From contig NZ_QGMZ01000006.1 in NCBI RefSeq assembly GCF_003173335.1, forward strand, positions 62,001 through 126,000: 64,000 nucleotides of DNA, in the 5' to 3' direction. The first letter of the stretch is position 1. The number at the start of each line of letters is the position of its first letter. The position numbers and the translations under genes were made by a program. Positions 23,752-33,209 of this stretch are shown here, one piece after another. The notes under the pieces were generated by a model. The model searched no databases, had not been told where the DNA came from, and saw only the letters and a program-made list of their open reading frames with translations. This DNA comes from Methanospirillum stamsii. GTDB lineage: Archaea > Halobacteriota > Methanomicrobia > Methanomicrobiales > Methanospirillaceae.

Positions 23752-26397
23752 ATGCCGGGGCTTATGGGGATGAACAATCTTTTCTCGTATCTGTGGATAT
23801 CAGTTTTCATTATGCTCATATTCTGCACAATAGCAGCAGGATCAGACACGCCGGAGATAGAACACAATACTCTGTTCCAGAACATGAGTGATAATCTACT
23901 ATCGTCGGATGATAGCAGAATTTTGCTTTCAGCCGTTCTGGATAGAAATTCAGAGTTACAAACTGCAATCATTGCTGCAGATAGTAAAACCGGACCACCA
24001 GTGAGGACTGAAGGGACCGGATGGCATGATGTTACCATGCCGGCTGTCATATCTGAACCAGGGCAATACCGGGTTGTCAATGATTATACTGGTGTAGGTG
24101 AACAGATCGGTCTTTTGATCAACTGTTCGGATGTCTATGTTGATGGAAACGGCCATACCTTCTCCGGTTCGTATGAAAATTATTGCTATGGCGTTGTTGC
24201 AGCGAATGATTACGAGATATCAAACATTACCGTAACGAATTTTAATAGCCGGAGATGTACCATCGGAGTTGCTTATTTAGGTGTTTTAGCCGGTGAAATA
24301 ATAAACACGACCCATTATACGAATACCGGGGGAATATCGGTTGGAAACGGGGGTTCCATCCATATCACTCATAATACTATCTCCGGATATGATTCAGAAA
24401 ATCCCTCCACTGAGATCTTTGGTATCGCAGGGACTGATGTCTCTGACCTGATTATTGAAGAAAACCAGATCTCAGATTTCGGCTCATCTGTTTACGCACT
24501 CAATTCAATTGGAATGATGTTTTCCAATGCACATAATTCCACTGTCCGGAATAATACCATGTCAGGACCGCTTGCAGTCGGACTTAATATTGAAAATACT
24601 GATGTAGAGGACAGTTTATATTCAAATATTTATAATAACCGGATATCAGGAGCTGATTCTCTTGGACTCAGTATTAGTAATGGATTATTTAGGGTAGCGA
24701 ATAACACGGTTTTTTCCGGGAAAAATGGGATATTGGTAACTGCAGACGACTCATTTATCACACAAAATATCATCCGTGATAATGCTGGAAATGGTCTTTC
24801 AATACATGGGAGAAATCTGACTATCCGGGAGAATATCCTGACAAATAATACATATAATTTTTATATTGACGGATTAGAAACCGAAGATTTTCTCCATACT
24901 ATTGACCGGACAAATCTTTGCAACGGAAGGCCTCTTATCTATATCCGGGAATCTGAAGGCGACCTTATCGGTAAGACAGATAATCCGGCGATGGTGCTTG
25001 CGGTAAACTCCCGAAACCTCACCGTCCGGGATGTTTCAACCGGATCAAACGTGGCCGGAATATTCCTTGTGAATTCAACGGGATCACATGTTTCTCATGC
25101 AACAGATTCAGGTTCTATTACCGGATCTGTAGCATTGAGATCGAATAACTGCAGCATTTCAGATCTCATCGTATCCGCTAACAAGGGTTATGGAGTTACC
25201 CTTTTTGAGACAAGTAACATCACATTTAACCGGTTAGATGTATCCGGATCTTCAAACACTGGTATCTTGGTACAGGTCTCCAGAGATACCCGGATAAACA
25301 ACAGTTCTGTTGGCAATTTTAATCCAGAAACCCACGAGGATGATGCATCTGGTATTGAGATAAGTGAAAGTCATGGCATCGTAATAAATGATTCTGAATT
25401 CTCAAATGGTCCTTATTATGGTGTTTTTGTGGCAAATTGTAAGAATGTGTCAGTTCAAAACACAAAAATCATGGGTAACAAGGAGTCTGGTGTTTACTTC
25501 ATACAGGATTCTTTTGTGTCAGTTGATAATTCTGACATTCTGGATAATGAAGACTGCGGAATTTCAATGGACTTTATCAGTAACTTTACCCTTAACCGGA
25601 ATTTTGTCACCGGGAATAAAAAGTCCGGAGTAATGTTTCTTGACGTAAAGGATGGGATAATAGCCGACAATCTTTTTAATAACTCGGAAAATGTGATATT
25701 TGTTTATGAAAAGACTCCGCTTGTGTGGAATACTACTCTCACACAGGGTGAAAATATTGCAGGCGGGCCGTATCTTGGTGGTAATTTCTGGGCGAATCTG
25801 AATGGTTCAGGATTTTCACAGACTCATGCTGACCGGGGAGATGGGATATGCAATGCATCCTACCGTATTGCTACAGAAAATATGGATTATCTTCCGCTGG
25901 CCGTTCCATCAGACGATATTATTCCTGATTTTATCGCAGGTCCAATCTCCGGAACACCCCCTCTTTCGGTGAAATTCACTGATAATTCGACCGGATATCC
26001 AAAAGCATGGAACTGGACATTCGGGGATGGCACATTCTCAAGCGAACAAAACCCTATTCACATCTATTCCGGGATAGGTAGGTATTCAGTGATCCTGGAA
26101 GTCACCGGTAGAGACGGAAAACAGGGAATCACTCAAAAACAAGGATTTATTGATGTAAATGCCGGAAGGTATATCGGTCCGAACGGGATGCTTTTTGTGA
26201 ATTCTACTCCGCAAAATGCATCAATATACCTTGATAATCTGTTTATTGGTCTTTCTCCACTAAAAGCGATTGGAATTTCTGCTGGACAGCATACGATAAT
26301 GATTTCACATGAGGGGTATCAGAATAGGACTGATTCAATATGGGTAAAATGTAATGAGATGACCTATGTTCCGGCTATACCCCTGCGAAAAAAATGA
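23752..26397 (+). CDS. Secreted NosD-like beta-helix protein with PKD and PEGA domains
   Basis: The 881-residue protein has a signal peptide (YLWISVFIMLIFCTIAAG-SD). After a short linker, residues ~85-700 are a right-handed parallel beta-helix of the NosD/CASH type, seen in repeated phrases such as NTISGYD, NNRISGADSLGLSISN, ENILTNNTYNFYIDG and NILTGNKKSGVMFLD-like turns. A PKD domain follows (~720-805, with WNWTFGDGTFSSEQNPIHIY), then a PEGA domain (~810-880, VNSTPQNASIYLDNLFIG). Such proteins sit on the cell surface and bind sugars or mediate attachment. Three in-frame ATGs occur within 19 bases; the third (MNNLFSYLW) has GGGG at suitable spacing and may be the real start. Confidence 0.8.
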   Translation: MPGLMGMNNLFSYLWISVFIMLIFCTIAAGSDTPEIEHNTLFQNMSDNLLSSDDSRILLSAVLDRNSELQTAIIAADSKTGPPVRTEGTGWHDVTMPAVISEPGQYRVVNDYTGVGEQIGLLINCSDVYVDGNGHTFSGSYENYCYGVVAANDYEISNITVTNFNSRRCTIGVAYLGVLAGEIINTTHYTNTGGISVGNGGSIHITHNTISGYDSENPSTEIFGIAGTDVSDLIIEENQISDFGSSVYALNSIGMMFSNAHNSTVRNNTMSGPLAVGLNIENTDVEDSLYSNIYNNRISGADSLGLSISNGLFRVANNTVFSGKNGILVTADDSFITQNIIRDNAGNGLSIHGRNLTIRENILTNNTYNFYIDGLETEDFLHTIDRTNLCNGRPLIYIRESEGDLIGKTDNPAMVLAVNSRNLTVRDVSTGSNVAGIFLVNSTGSHVSHATDSGSITGSVALRSNNCSISDLIVSANKGYGVTLFETSNITFNRLDVSGSSNTGILVQVSRDTRINNSSVGNFNPETHEDDASGIEISESHGIVINDSEFSNGPYYGVFVANCKNVSVQNTKIMGNKESGVYFIQDSFVSVDNSDILDNEDCGISMDFISNFTLNRNFVTGNKKSGVMFLDVKDGIIADNLFNNSENVIFVYEKTPLVWNTTLTQGENIAGGPYLGGNFWANLNGSGFSQTHADRGDGICNASYRIATENMDYLPLAVPSDDIIPDFIAGPISGTPPLSVKFTDNSTGYPKAWNWTFGDGTFSSEQNPIHIYSGIGRYSVILEVTGRDGKQGITQKQGFIDVNAGRYIGPNGMLFVNSTPQNASIYLDNLFIGLSPLKAIGISAGQHTIMISHEGYQNRTDSIWVKCNEMTYVPAIPLRKK

Positions 26398-26691
26398 GTG
26401 TAGAGATTAAAATTTTCGAAAAAAAATCAGGAAATATCAGATCTTAACAAAGGGATTAATTATCTCCAGATTTTTAATACATTGGAGATCCTGAGTAGTC
26501 CGGGTAACTAATAGATTATTATTGATAATGATATAACCTTCAATTTGCATTTATTCTCAGTGTTATTGTTTTTTTTAAACCCTGCATTAATTCAACGAAA
26601 TTTTCAGCCTTAGTACTGGTATGGATTTTACCAACGTGTTTAACACAAAAACCAAACTTTCATGATATCGTGAGAGATAAGTAATATACTT
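26398..26691. other. A/T-rich intergenic stretch
   Basis: No gene, RNA or repeat was recognised in these 294 bases. GTAATATACTTATG at the right end could be the promoter of the ATPase pseudogene. Confidence 0.3.
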
Positions 26692-28105
26692 ATGTCTCAC
26701 ATTAAATTTATCAATCGGATCTATGAGCTCGCATTTCTTGAAGAAAGGTATCGCTCAAAAAACTCTGAATTGCTCATACTCTATGGAAGGAGGCGGGCTT
26801 TGAAAGACTGAACTTCTCATCCACTTTTTAGAGAATAAACAAGGAATATACATCCTGGCAACAACGGAATCGGAAAAGGTCAACATCGGACTCTTTGCTA
26901 AAGAAATTGGAGATTTCCTTGATGATCCAAATTTTGCATTCGTATCGTATCCATCATTTGAATCACTCTGGACTAGTTTTCTATCACATCAACAGTTTAA
27001 GAAAATAGCCTTGGAACAGAGGAAAATTCCTATAATAATTGACGAATTTCCATATCTCATCGAGAGAAACCGAACAATTCCATCTCAATTCCAGCGAATC
27101 TGGGATCTGCATATGCGAGATAGTCCGGTGATGCTTATCCTCTCCGGTTCCAGCATCGGTATTATGGAACAGGAGGTTCTTGGATATAAGAGCCCCCTGT
27201 ATGGGAGAAGAACCGGACAATGGCAGGTTGAACCATTGTCTTTTGAGCATCTCAAGGAATTTCTTCCATGGTCCGGTGTATTCCTTGCCCAGGTATGGTT
27301 TATTACAGGAGGAATTCCTGCATACCTTGAATTGTTTGATCCAACCACCGACTTCTGGTCAAATGTTTCAAGACTCTTTCTTACCAAAGGTGCATACCTC
27401 ACGATGGAGGCAGAATTACTCCTTCAATATGAATTCAGGGAACCTGCAAATTATCAGACTATTCTTAAAGCAATAGCAGAGCGTCATACCTCACTAGGCG
27501 AGATAATTCAACAATCTGGTCTTGACCGGAGTATGGTCTCTAAATACCTTTCAGTTTTAATAAAACTTCACATTGTTCGTGAAGAATTACCAGTTACCGC
27601 TACTCCGGGGTCCAGGAAACGGAGATACCGGATTTCAGATCCATATCTCTCTTTCTGGTTCAGATTTGTTTATCCGGAAATGACCGCTATAGAAGCAAGG
27701 CAGACATCACAAGTTCTTGAACGAATTAAGGATAACTTTCCCAGATTTTCAGGAACACTCTTTGAACTTCTTACAGAACATCTCATCAGAGAAAAAATTT
27801 TCTTTCCGGATACCCCCATAAACCAGCTTGGAAGGTGGTGGCACAATGAGACGGAGATTGATCTGGTAGGCATTTCAGAAAGTGAAGATTCTATGATATG
27901 TGTTGAATGCAAATGGACAGATCTTTCCCAAAATGAAGCAAGGGTAATCCTCAAAAAACTCGAGGAGAAAAGCCAGATGATCAGATGGAGGAATGACAAA
28001 AGAAAGACGATTTATGCCCTGGTTGGAAGAAAAATAGCAGGGAAGAGTGAGATCCGCAAATCCGGATATGAAGTGTATGATCTTTCGGATATTAACCGGA
28101 TATAG
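26692..28105 (+). pseudogene. Archaeal ATPase with DUF234 C-terminus, P-loop destroyed
   Basis: The gene starts ATG (26692) and encodes HIKFINRIYELAFLEERY and LLILYGRRR, the lead-in to the Walker A of archaeal ATPases (PF01637). Exactly there the frame breaks: an extra base and a TGA at the glycine codon replace the expected (V/A)GK, and the alternative frame resumes KTELLIHFLENKQGIYILA. From there the frame is open for more than 430 codons: Walker B PIIIDEFPYLI, sensor LILSGSSIGIM, a winged helix (TSLGEIIQQSGLDRSMVSKY) and the DUF234 nuclease-like domain (TEIDLVGISE..ICVECKW). A product starting internally at 27011 would lack the ATP site. I call it a pseudogene; a read error is less likely because two changes are needed. 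Confidence 0.75.
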
Positions 28106-28137
28106 GACACCACAGAAAAAATATGGTAATTTATCTT

Positions 28138-28323
28138 TCAGAACCGTCCGGATACTCCGATAATGTACAGATCTCCCTCATCACTGAGGTCATCATCTTT
28201 CCAGATGGTCCGGACAATCCCTTTGGCCGGTTCCAGGAACTTAATCCAGAGCATAACGGACGAAATACCGGATGCAAGGGACATCCCTACCGAAAGGAAA
28301 CTGATAAGTAATTCAAGTGTCAT
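28138..28323 (-). CDS. Small single-pass membrane protein
   Basis: The 61-residue protein starts MTLELLISFLSVGMSLASGI, one likely membrane helix, and ends in a charged tail (TIWKDDDLSDEGDLYIIG). No family was recognised. The ATG at 28321-28323 is preceded by GGAGAAACAG and overlaps the 3' end of the upstream secreted-protein gene by 11 bases, so the two are likely cotranscribed and coupled. It is the last of three genes in a small operon with 28313-28873 and 28898-29401. Confidence 0.6.
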   Translation of the reverse strand: MTLELLISFLSVGMSLASGISSVMLWIKFLEPAKGIVRTIWKDDDLSDEGDLYIIGVSGRF

Positions 28324-28873
28324 CTGTTTCTCCAAATTGCATATGTTCTGAAATATTCAACATTCCGGCCACATCAGAGGCATAGTTAAGTGACTGGTTG
28401 GCATCTGAAAATGCCCGTGTAAGGAGTATCCCGGAACCATTGGCCTGTATGAGATATCGTGAAATATCCTCCGGTCCCGGAAGTTTTGCAGAAGAATACA
28501 CTCCATGTTGCATAAGACCTGATACAGAGGTTTCATGATGCCTTTTTGTCTGATTGTTTTCTGGTTCAAAGATACATAACGGAGGATTCTCATCGTCATT
28601 TATCCGGACCGATGAGTATTCATCAATTCCCATAGGGCCTTCTGACGTTGCCATGGTTTTTGCCTGTATTCTCTCTCCGGTCAGTAATTCACGGAGTATC
28701 ATTGCCGGATCGGTGGTAAAGAGATCCTGCGTAAGTGTTGTGCCCGGACCAAGGACTGAAGAAGAGACCCATGATGCACCTGAACAGACAATGGAAGAAG
28801 AGACAGAATCAGCACAGACAAACCCGAAGACAAGGAGAAGAAGAAAGAAGGATAAAACCGCATATCGGTTCAT
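28313..28873 (-). CDS. Secreted protein of unknown function
   Basis: The 186-residue protein has a clear signal peptide (MNRYAVLSFFLLLLVFGFVCA). The mature part has two cysteines (IVCSGAS and PLCIFEPE), segments such as TTLTQDLFTTDPAMILRELL, and potential N-glycosylation sites (NQT, NGS, NQS, NIS). No domain was recognised. Its ribosome binding site (TTTGGAGAAATA) is strong. It lies in the middle of a three-gene minus-strand operon between a cytoplasmic protein and a small membrane protein. Confidence 0.65.
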   Translation of the reverse strand: MNRYAVLSFFLLLLVFGFVCADSVSSSIVCSGASWVSSSVLGPGTTLTQDLFTTDPAMILRELLTGERIQAKTMATSEGPMGIDEYSSVRINDDENPPLCIFEPENNQTKRHHETSVSGLMQHGVYSSAKLPGPEDISRYLIQANGSGILLTRAFSDANQSLNYASDVAGMLNISEHMQFGETDDT

Positions 28874-28897
28874 TATTTCTCCAAAAAAAGGCCGGGA

Positions 28898-29401
28898 TCA
28901 GGCCAGTTCAGGAACTGTGTCTGCCCAGGTCTCGATGGTGTTCTTGATACTGTCCGATTCAAAACTGCTAATGGAGACCTTATCACGTTTAAAATTCACA
29001 TTAAATAGTTCTCCTTCTGAAGAATGACATTTCAGGGTTACATTGAATGCATCTTCAGAGCTGTCATGAGAAGCGTTACCTCCCATGGCTGATGCGATGG
29101 CCGTATTTGCAAGGATTGTTGCAATGTTTGTGTCAAATCCTCCGGATGTCTTTGCCCGGACAGAAATTTTTCCAACCTGTTTTCCTTCCGTGTTCTCGTA
29201 GATGATTGCTCCGGAATAATACTCTGAGCTCTTTAATACCGGCGGAAGAGTAGATCCTCCGGAAATATAGGTTGTGCATCCCCAGGGGTTATCAGTGATG
29301 ATTGCACTGATGATGGTGTTCATGGCTTCCTTACTTGCGAACGGTGTGGTAAGTTTTCGTTCTACATTCTTTACTACTGATTTTGAGGTAAAATCGGCCA
29401 T
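28898..29401 (-). CDS. Unrecognised cytoplasmic protein, first gene of small operon
   Basis: The 167-residue product starts MADFTSKSVVKNVERKLTTP, has no signal peptide, and contains a glycine/serine-rich strand region (CTTYISGGSTLPPV, GAIIYENTEGKQVGKISVRA) followed by FNVNFKRDKVSISSFESDSI. It looks alpha/beta, but no family was recognised. The start at 29401 is chosen for AGGA six bases upstream. Twenty-four bases separate it from the secreted protein gene, which suggests cotranscription. Confidence 0.6.
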   Translation of the reverse strand: MADFTSKSVVKNVERKLTTPFASKEAMNTIISAIITDNPWGCTTYISGGSTLPPVLKSSEYYSGAIIYENTEGKQVGKISVRAKTSGGFDTNIATILANTAIASAMGGNASHDSSEDAFNVTLKCHSSEGELFNVNFKRDKVSISSFESDSIKNTIETWADTVPELA

Positions 29402-29654
29402 AGTTTTTCCTGTCACGTCATGTGACAGAACAGAATCAGAATCTATGGATATACCTTTTTATCCGGGAAGAAAACCGGCAGAGACATTGTGAGATATTCC
29501 GGATCCGGAAGTGTTTTCGCATCCGTTATGAGTGAAATGATAGAGAGCAGTCATTTTTTCACCATCATGATGAATTATACTTGAAAGGACGAAATTTTTT
29601 ACTGCTTTTGGAGTAATTCAAGATACTTCGGTCAAATATATGCGAACGGGGAGT

Positions 29655-30971
29655 TCATAGAGATAACAGAAATTTTACGACAGGTTTGCAGTATATGGTA
29701 ATATCATTGCTTTCAATAACGTCTTCATAATCGTTTGTGAGCAGAATAGATTTTGCGTTTTCATGCCCCTCTAAAGGTATTTTCAGACCAGTCAATTCAC
29801 GCGATGGAATATCCTGCACCGACATATCATCATACCAGACCTGTATCCGATGGCTGATATTCAGCCCTTCCTTAACAATAAAATCTATCTCGGTTCCATT
29901 TTTCGAGAAAAATACCTCTTCATACTGTTGTTTCAGAAAACAGGCAACAACATTTTCCACCTGCCATCCGGAATCTTCGGAAAATGAAAATGCAACACGA
30001 TTACGAAGCCCGTTATCAATTGCATATGGTTTGAACCCTGAGCGAATAGACTGTTTCAGTGAATACGAAAATCCTGTAATCTGAAACAGCAGGTAACATT
30101 CCAGAATTGCAGATATATAATGTTCTGTTTTATCCTGTGAAATTGAGAAATTTTTTTTCAGTTTAGATATACTGGTAGGTCTTGCCACCTGTGTAAGCAG
30201 AGAAACGGCGAGATTTCGAAGAGTTGCCACATCCCTGATCTCATACCGGGAAACAATATCCCGATAGAGTATATCATCAAAATAACTTTTCAGAAGAATC
30301 TTCTTCTCATTTTCTGTTTTTTTTAGTGTTACTTCAGGAAAACCACCATAAATGAGAAATTCTCCGAATAATTTTCTGATTATTGTTTTTTTACTAATAT
30401 AATCCAGTTCAGAATCAACACTAATCCCGTGGAACCGAAGGTATTCTACAAAAGAGAGAGGAAAAACCTCGAATGCAACATTTCTACCGGTTAGTTTTGT
30501 TCCAATCTCACGAGAAAGTATGGATGCGGATGAACCAGTCACAAAAAATTTGATATCCTCTGTATCCTGTCGACCTCTTACCCATGATTCCCATCCTGCC
30601 ACCTGTTGAATCTCATCTAGAAAAATCCAGCACTTTCCTTCCGGATATACTCGTTCCCGATACGTGCGATAGATATCTTCAAGAAGTGAGAGAGAATACT
30701 CTGATGCAAACAGGGGTTCTTCCATGTTTATCCGCAGGATTGCAACAGATGGAATCCCCATTTTTAGCAATTCCAGAATAACCTGATTGAGGAGTGTGGA
30801 TTTTCCTGATCGCCGTATTCCTTTCAGAACCAGTACCTCTTTGGAATAGACTTGTTCAAGACAAGCCGAGAGCAGAGAACGAGGAATGCCAGCATCAATA
30901 GTCCCGGATATCCAAAAAGGATTATAGGCTGACAGTATTTCAAGTATTTTTGAGGTGTTCACAATTATCAC
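29655..30971 (-). CDS. AAA_14 ATPase with DUF4143 domain
   Basis: The 438-residue protein belongs to the widespread ATPases with an N-terminal AAA_14 core and a C-terminal DUF4143 region. Walker A is LKGIRRSGKSTLLNQV, Walker B CWIFLDEIQQVAGWESW, and FFVTGSSASILSREI is the sensor-1 segment. FEVFPLSFVEYLRF and YGGFPEVTL are hallmark linkers of this family. A winged-helix part and a PD-(D/E)XK-like end (VENVVACFLKQ..NGTEIDFIVKEG) follow. The cellular role of these proteins is unknown; they are frequent in archaea and often near mobile DNA. The start is uncertain: two in-frame GTG codons (30971, 30962), neither with a ribosome binding site. All motifs are intact, unlike the related pseudogene at 26692. 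Confidence 0.8.
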   Translation of the reverse strand: MIIVNTSKILEILSAYNPFWISGTIDAGIPRSLLSACLEQVYSKEVLVLKGIRRSGKSTLLNQVILELLKMGIPSVAILRINMEEPLFASEYSLSLLEDIYRTYRERVYPEGKCWIFLDEIQQVAGWESWVRGRQDTEDIKFFVTGSSASILSREIGTKLTGRNVAFEVFPLSFVEYLRFHGISVDSELDYISKKTIIRKLFGEFLIYGGFPEVTLKKTENEKKILLKSYFDDILYRDIVSRYEIRDVATLRNLAVSLLTQVARPTSISKLKKNFSISQDKTEHYISAILECYLLFQITGFSYSLKQSIRSGFKPYAIDNGLRNRVAFSFSEDSGWQVENVVACFLKQQYEEVFFSKNGTEIDFIVKEGLNISHRIQVWYDDMSVQDIPSRELTGLKIPLEGHENAKSILLTNDYEDVIESNDITIYCKPVVKFLLSL

Positions 30972-31221
30972 CGATGTAACCTATAATAATGACAATATTT
31001 TGACCGACATATCGGTTAAATGTTTCGTGAGTGGAAAAAAAGTTCGTCAATTACGTCATTGTACCTTCAAAAATTGTGAGAATAATGAGGAGGGAACATG
31101 CCTATCCGGCCTATAGTGTTCTGATTACAGATTCTCCAAACATTTTTTCAAGATATATTTTTAGTCAGGAAGGGTCAAATGGCTGACCTTTTCACCGAAG
31201 TCCCTCAAAAATTTTTAATTT

Positions 31222-32427
31222 TCAAATTAAACTACATTGGATTTTTTTCCGATTTATGGTCATCATCATAAAGTACACCGTGATAGCGATTGCAAGGAGA
31301 AGACCGGACAAAAACCCCATACCATACCCGGATGCAGTAATTATCACCCCGGTCACAAACGGACCGGATGAGTGCCCGATATCCATAATTGAAGACAATG
31401 CACCCATAGAGGCGCCCATCTCTTCTTTACGAGCAATATCTGCGATATATTTCGTCGTTGCAACGGTTGAAAGTGACATTCCGATTCCGGATGTGAGGGT
31501 GAGAATTAAAAGGAGAATTATCGCCCTACAAAATGGTATCAGAAAGACCGAGAGACCCAAAAGCATGAGACCTGCCATAATCTGGTACCGGGGATCCTGT
31601 TTGTCTGCCATTTTTCCGAAAAACGGTTTTGTAAGAGCAATTGAAAGAACCTGCACGGCAAAGAAGATACCAATGAGATATACCTCAAACCCCTGACTTA
31701 CTAAATAGACCGGAAAAAAGGTCTCAAATGCTCCGAAAATAAAATACGTCCCCATGTCAACATAAGCCGTGGCCCGGAGCCGGGAGTCGGCCCAAAAAAC
31801 CTGAAGACTTTTCACAAACACGTCAAAGGTCAGGGTTACATCAAGTCCTTTCTTATCTCCGGGAATCCGGAATATGAGCAAACAGACAATAAGACCTGCA
31901 ATAAAAGCGGCGAGATACACACTCTGGTACCGGAAAAGACCGGGAGTTATCGCAAAAAATGATATGAGCAAACCGCCCACGAGCGGAGCTACGGTCCGGC
32001 CATAGAGTGTGGCAGATGAATACTGACCGATTCGTTCACCTTTTGTACTGGAAAACCGTTCGGCTATGATTGCAGATACCACCGGTCCCAGAATCGCCGT
32101 TGCCATCCCATGAAAGAACCGGACCGGGATGAGCATAAAGGGATCTGTGATGAAAAGATAGAGAAGTGGAGCGACAAGGAAGACTCCTCCGGCGAAAAGG
32201 AGCATACGTCTCCTCCCCAGACGATCAGATATGACTCCGACCGGAAAACTGAGGAGAATTCCGGCAAGGGGCGATATTGCGGATATCAAACCGATGAGGG
32301 CATCATTTGCCCCAAGAGAAGATGCATACAGAGGAAGGACAGGGTTTTTTGATATTGTGGTAGAGAATATTGCGAGAAAACCAATAATTGAGAGCTGGAC
32401 AATGTATGCCCTATCGGTAAGACTCAT
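31222..32427 (-). CDS. Major facilitator superfamily transporter
   Basis: The 401-residue protein has twelve predicted membrane segments and the MFS loop 2-3 signature GVISDRLGRRRMLLF, with the second-half equivalent GKMADKQDPRY. The pattern GIGMSLSTVATTKYIADIA and the family GSTMGALSSIMDIGHSSGP-like segment resemble drug-efflux MFS members. It likely exports a small molecule by proton exchange; the substrate cannot be read from the sequence. It lies 53 bases behind an ABC exporter operon on the same strand and may be cotranscribed. A TATA-like tract (TTTATTCTATATTA) directly precedes the ATG. Confidence 0.8.
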   Translation of the reverse strand: MSLTDRAYIVQLSIIGFLAIFSTTISKNPVLPLYASSLGANDALIGLISAISPLAGILLSFPVGVISDRLGRRRMLLFAGGVFLVAPLLYLFITDPFMLIPVRFFHGMATAILGPVVSAIIAERFSSTKGERIGQYSSATLYGRTVAPLVGGLLISFFAITPGLFRYQSVYLAAFIAGLIVCLLIFRIPGDKKGLDVTLTFDVFVKSLQVFWADSRLRATAYVDMGTYFIFGAFETFFPVYLVSQGFEVYLIGIFFAVQVLSIALTKPFFGKMADKQDPRYQIMAGLMLLGLSVFLIPFCRAIILLLILTLTSGIGMSLSTVATTKYIADIARKEEMGASMGALSSIMDIGHSSGPFVTGVIITASGYGMGFLSGLLLAIAITVYFMMMTINRKKIQCSLI

Positions 32428-32480
32428 AGCATAATATAGAATAAATATTCATATAAACCCCTATCGAAACCAAAATTTGA

Positions 32481-33209
32481 TTATAATTTTACTCTCCTAA
32501 ACATCTTCACATTGATAGACACCACAATTATCGTCAAAATAACGAGGATGAGGATGCTCTGTCCGGGAATGAGCCCGGCGGTTACATCCCGGATTGAATC
32601 AATGGCAATACTGAGAGGATTCACATGAGCAGGAATCCGTAACCATTCCGGCATGGAAGAATACGGCATCATTGCACTTGATGTGAAAAAAAGAGGCATC
32701 GTAATCATTGCGGTGACTGCTGCATAATTATCATGTTCACCGACGGAAATTGCAAGTGTTGTGGTTATTGATGAGAGCAGGCATCCAAAGAGTATCAGGA
32801 TAAGATATACTCCGATAATCTGTGCAGGGGAATACACCGGAACACCGAGGAAAAAGGCCAGTACGAGAATGATTGTTGACTGGATAATGCCCCGGATAGT
32901 AGTAACAAGGATTTTTCCAAAGAGAATGGATTCACGTGCCGGTGGGAGAGCCATAAACTTATTGTAAAATCCGAGAATTTTATCCATGATAATCAGTGCT
33001 CCTCCCTGCATCGATGCCGATAATGTGGTCATTACTAATATTCCAGGAGTGACAAACGCCAGGTAATTATCCGTGAACGTTACCGGGAGAGCCAGCCCGA
33101 CAAAGATAAGCCATGCTGCCGGAGCCACCAGGGCAGAAATAAACCCCCATTTTCCCCGGAACCAGCGGATGAGATCACGAACGCAATAAATTATGATTGC
33201 ATTCATCAT
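32481..33209 (-). CDS. ABC-2 type exporter permease (DrrB-like)
   Basis: The 242-residue protein has six hydrophobic segments and the ABC-2 pattern: an N-terminal DLIRWFRGKWGFISALVAPA, the coupling-helix region NKFMALPPARESILFGKIL, and the late SAMMPYSSMPEWLRIPAHVN loop before the last helices. It forms an efflux pump with the ATPase encoded directly upstream; their genes overlap by four bases (ATGA type). Cargo is unknown; homologues move drugs, lipids or polysaccharide precursors. Confidence 0.8.
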   Translation of the reverse strand: MMNAIIIYCVRDLIRWFRGKWGFISALVAPAAWLIFVGLALPVTFTDNYLAFVTPGILVMTTLSASMQGGALIIMDKILGFYNKFMALPPARESILFGKILVTTIRGIIQSTIILVLAFFLGVPVYSPAQIIGVYLILILFGCLLSSITTTLAISVGEHDNYAAVTAMITMPLFFTSSAMMPYSSMPEWLRIPAHVNPLSIAIDSIRDVTAGLIPGQSILILVILTIIVVSINVKMFRRVKL

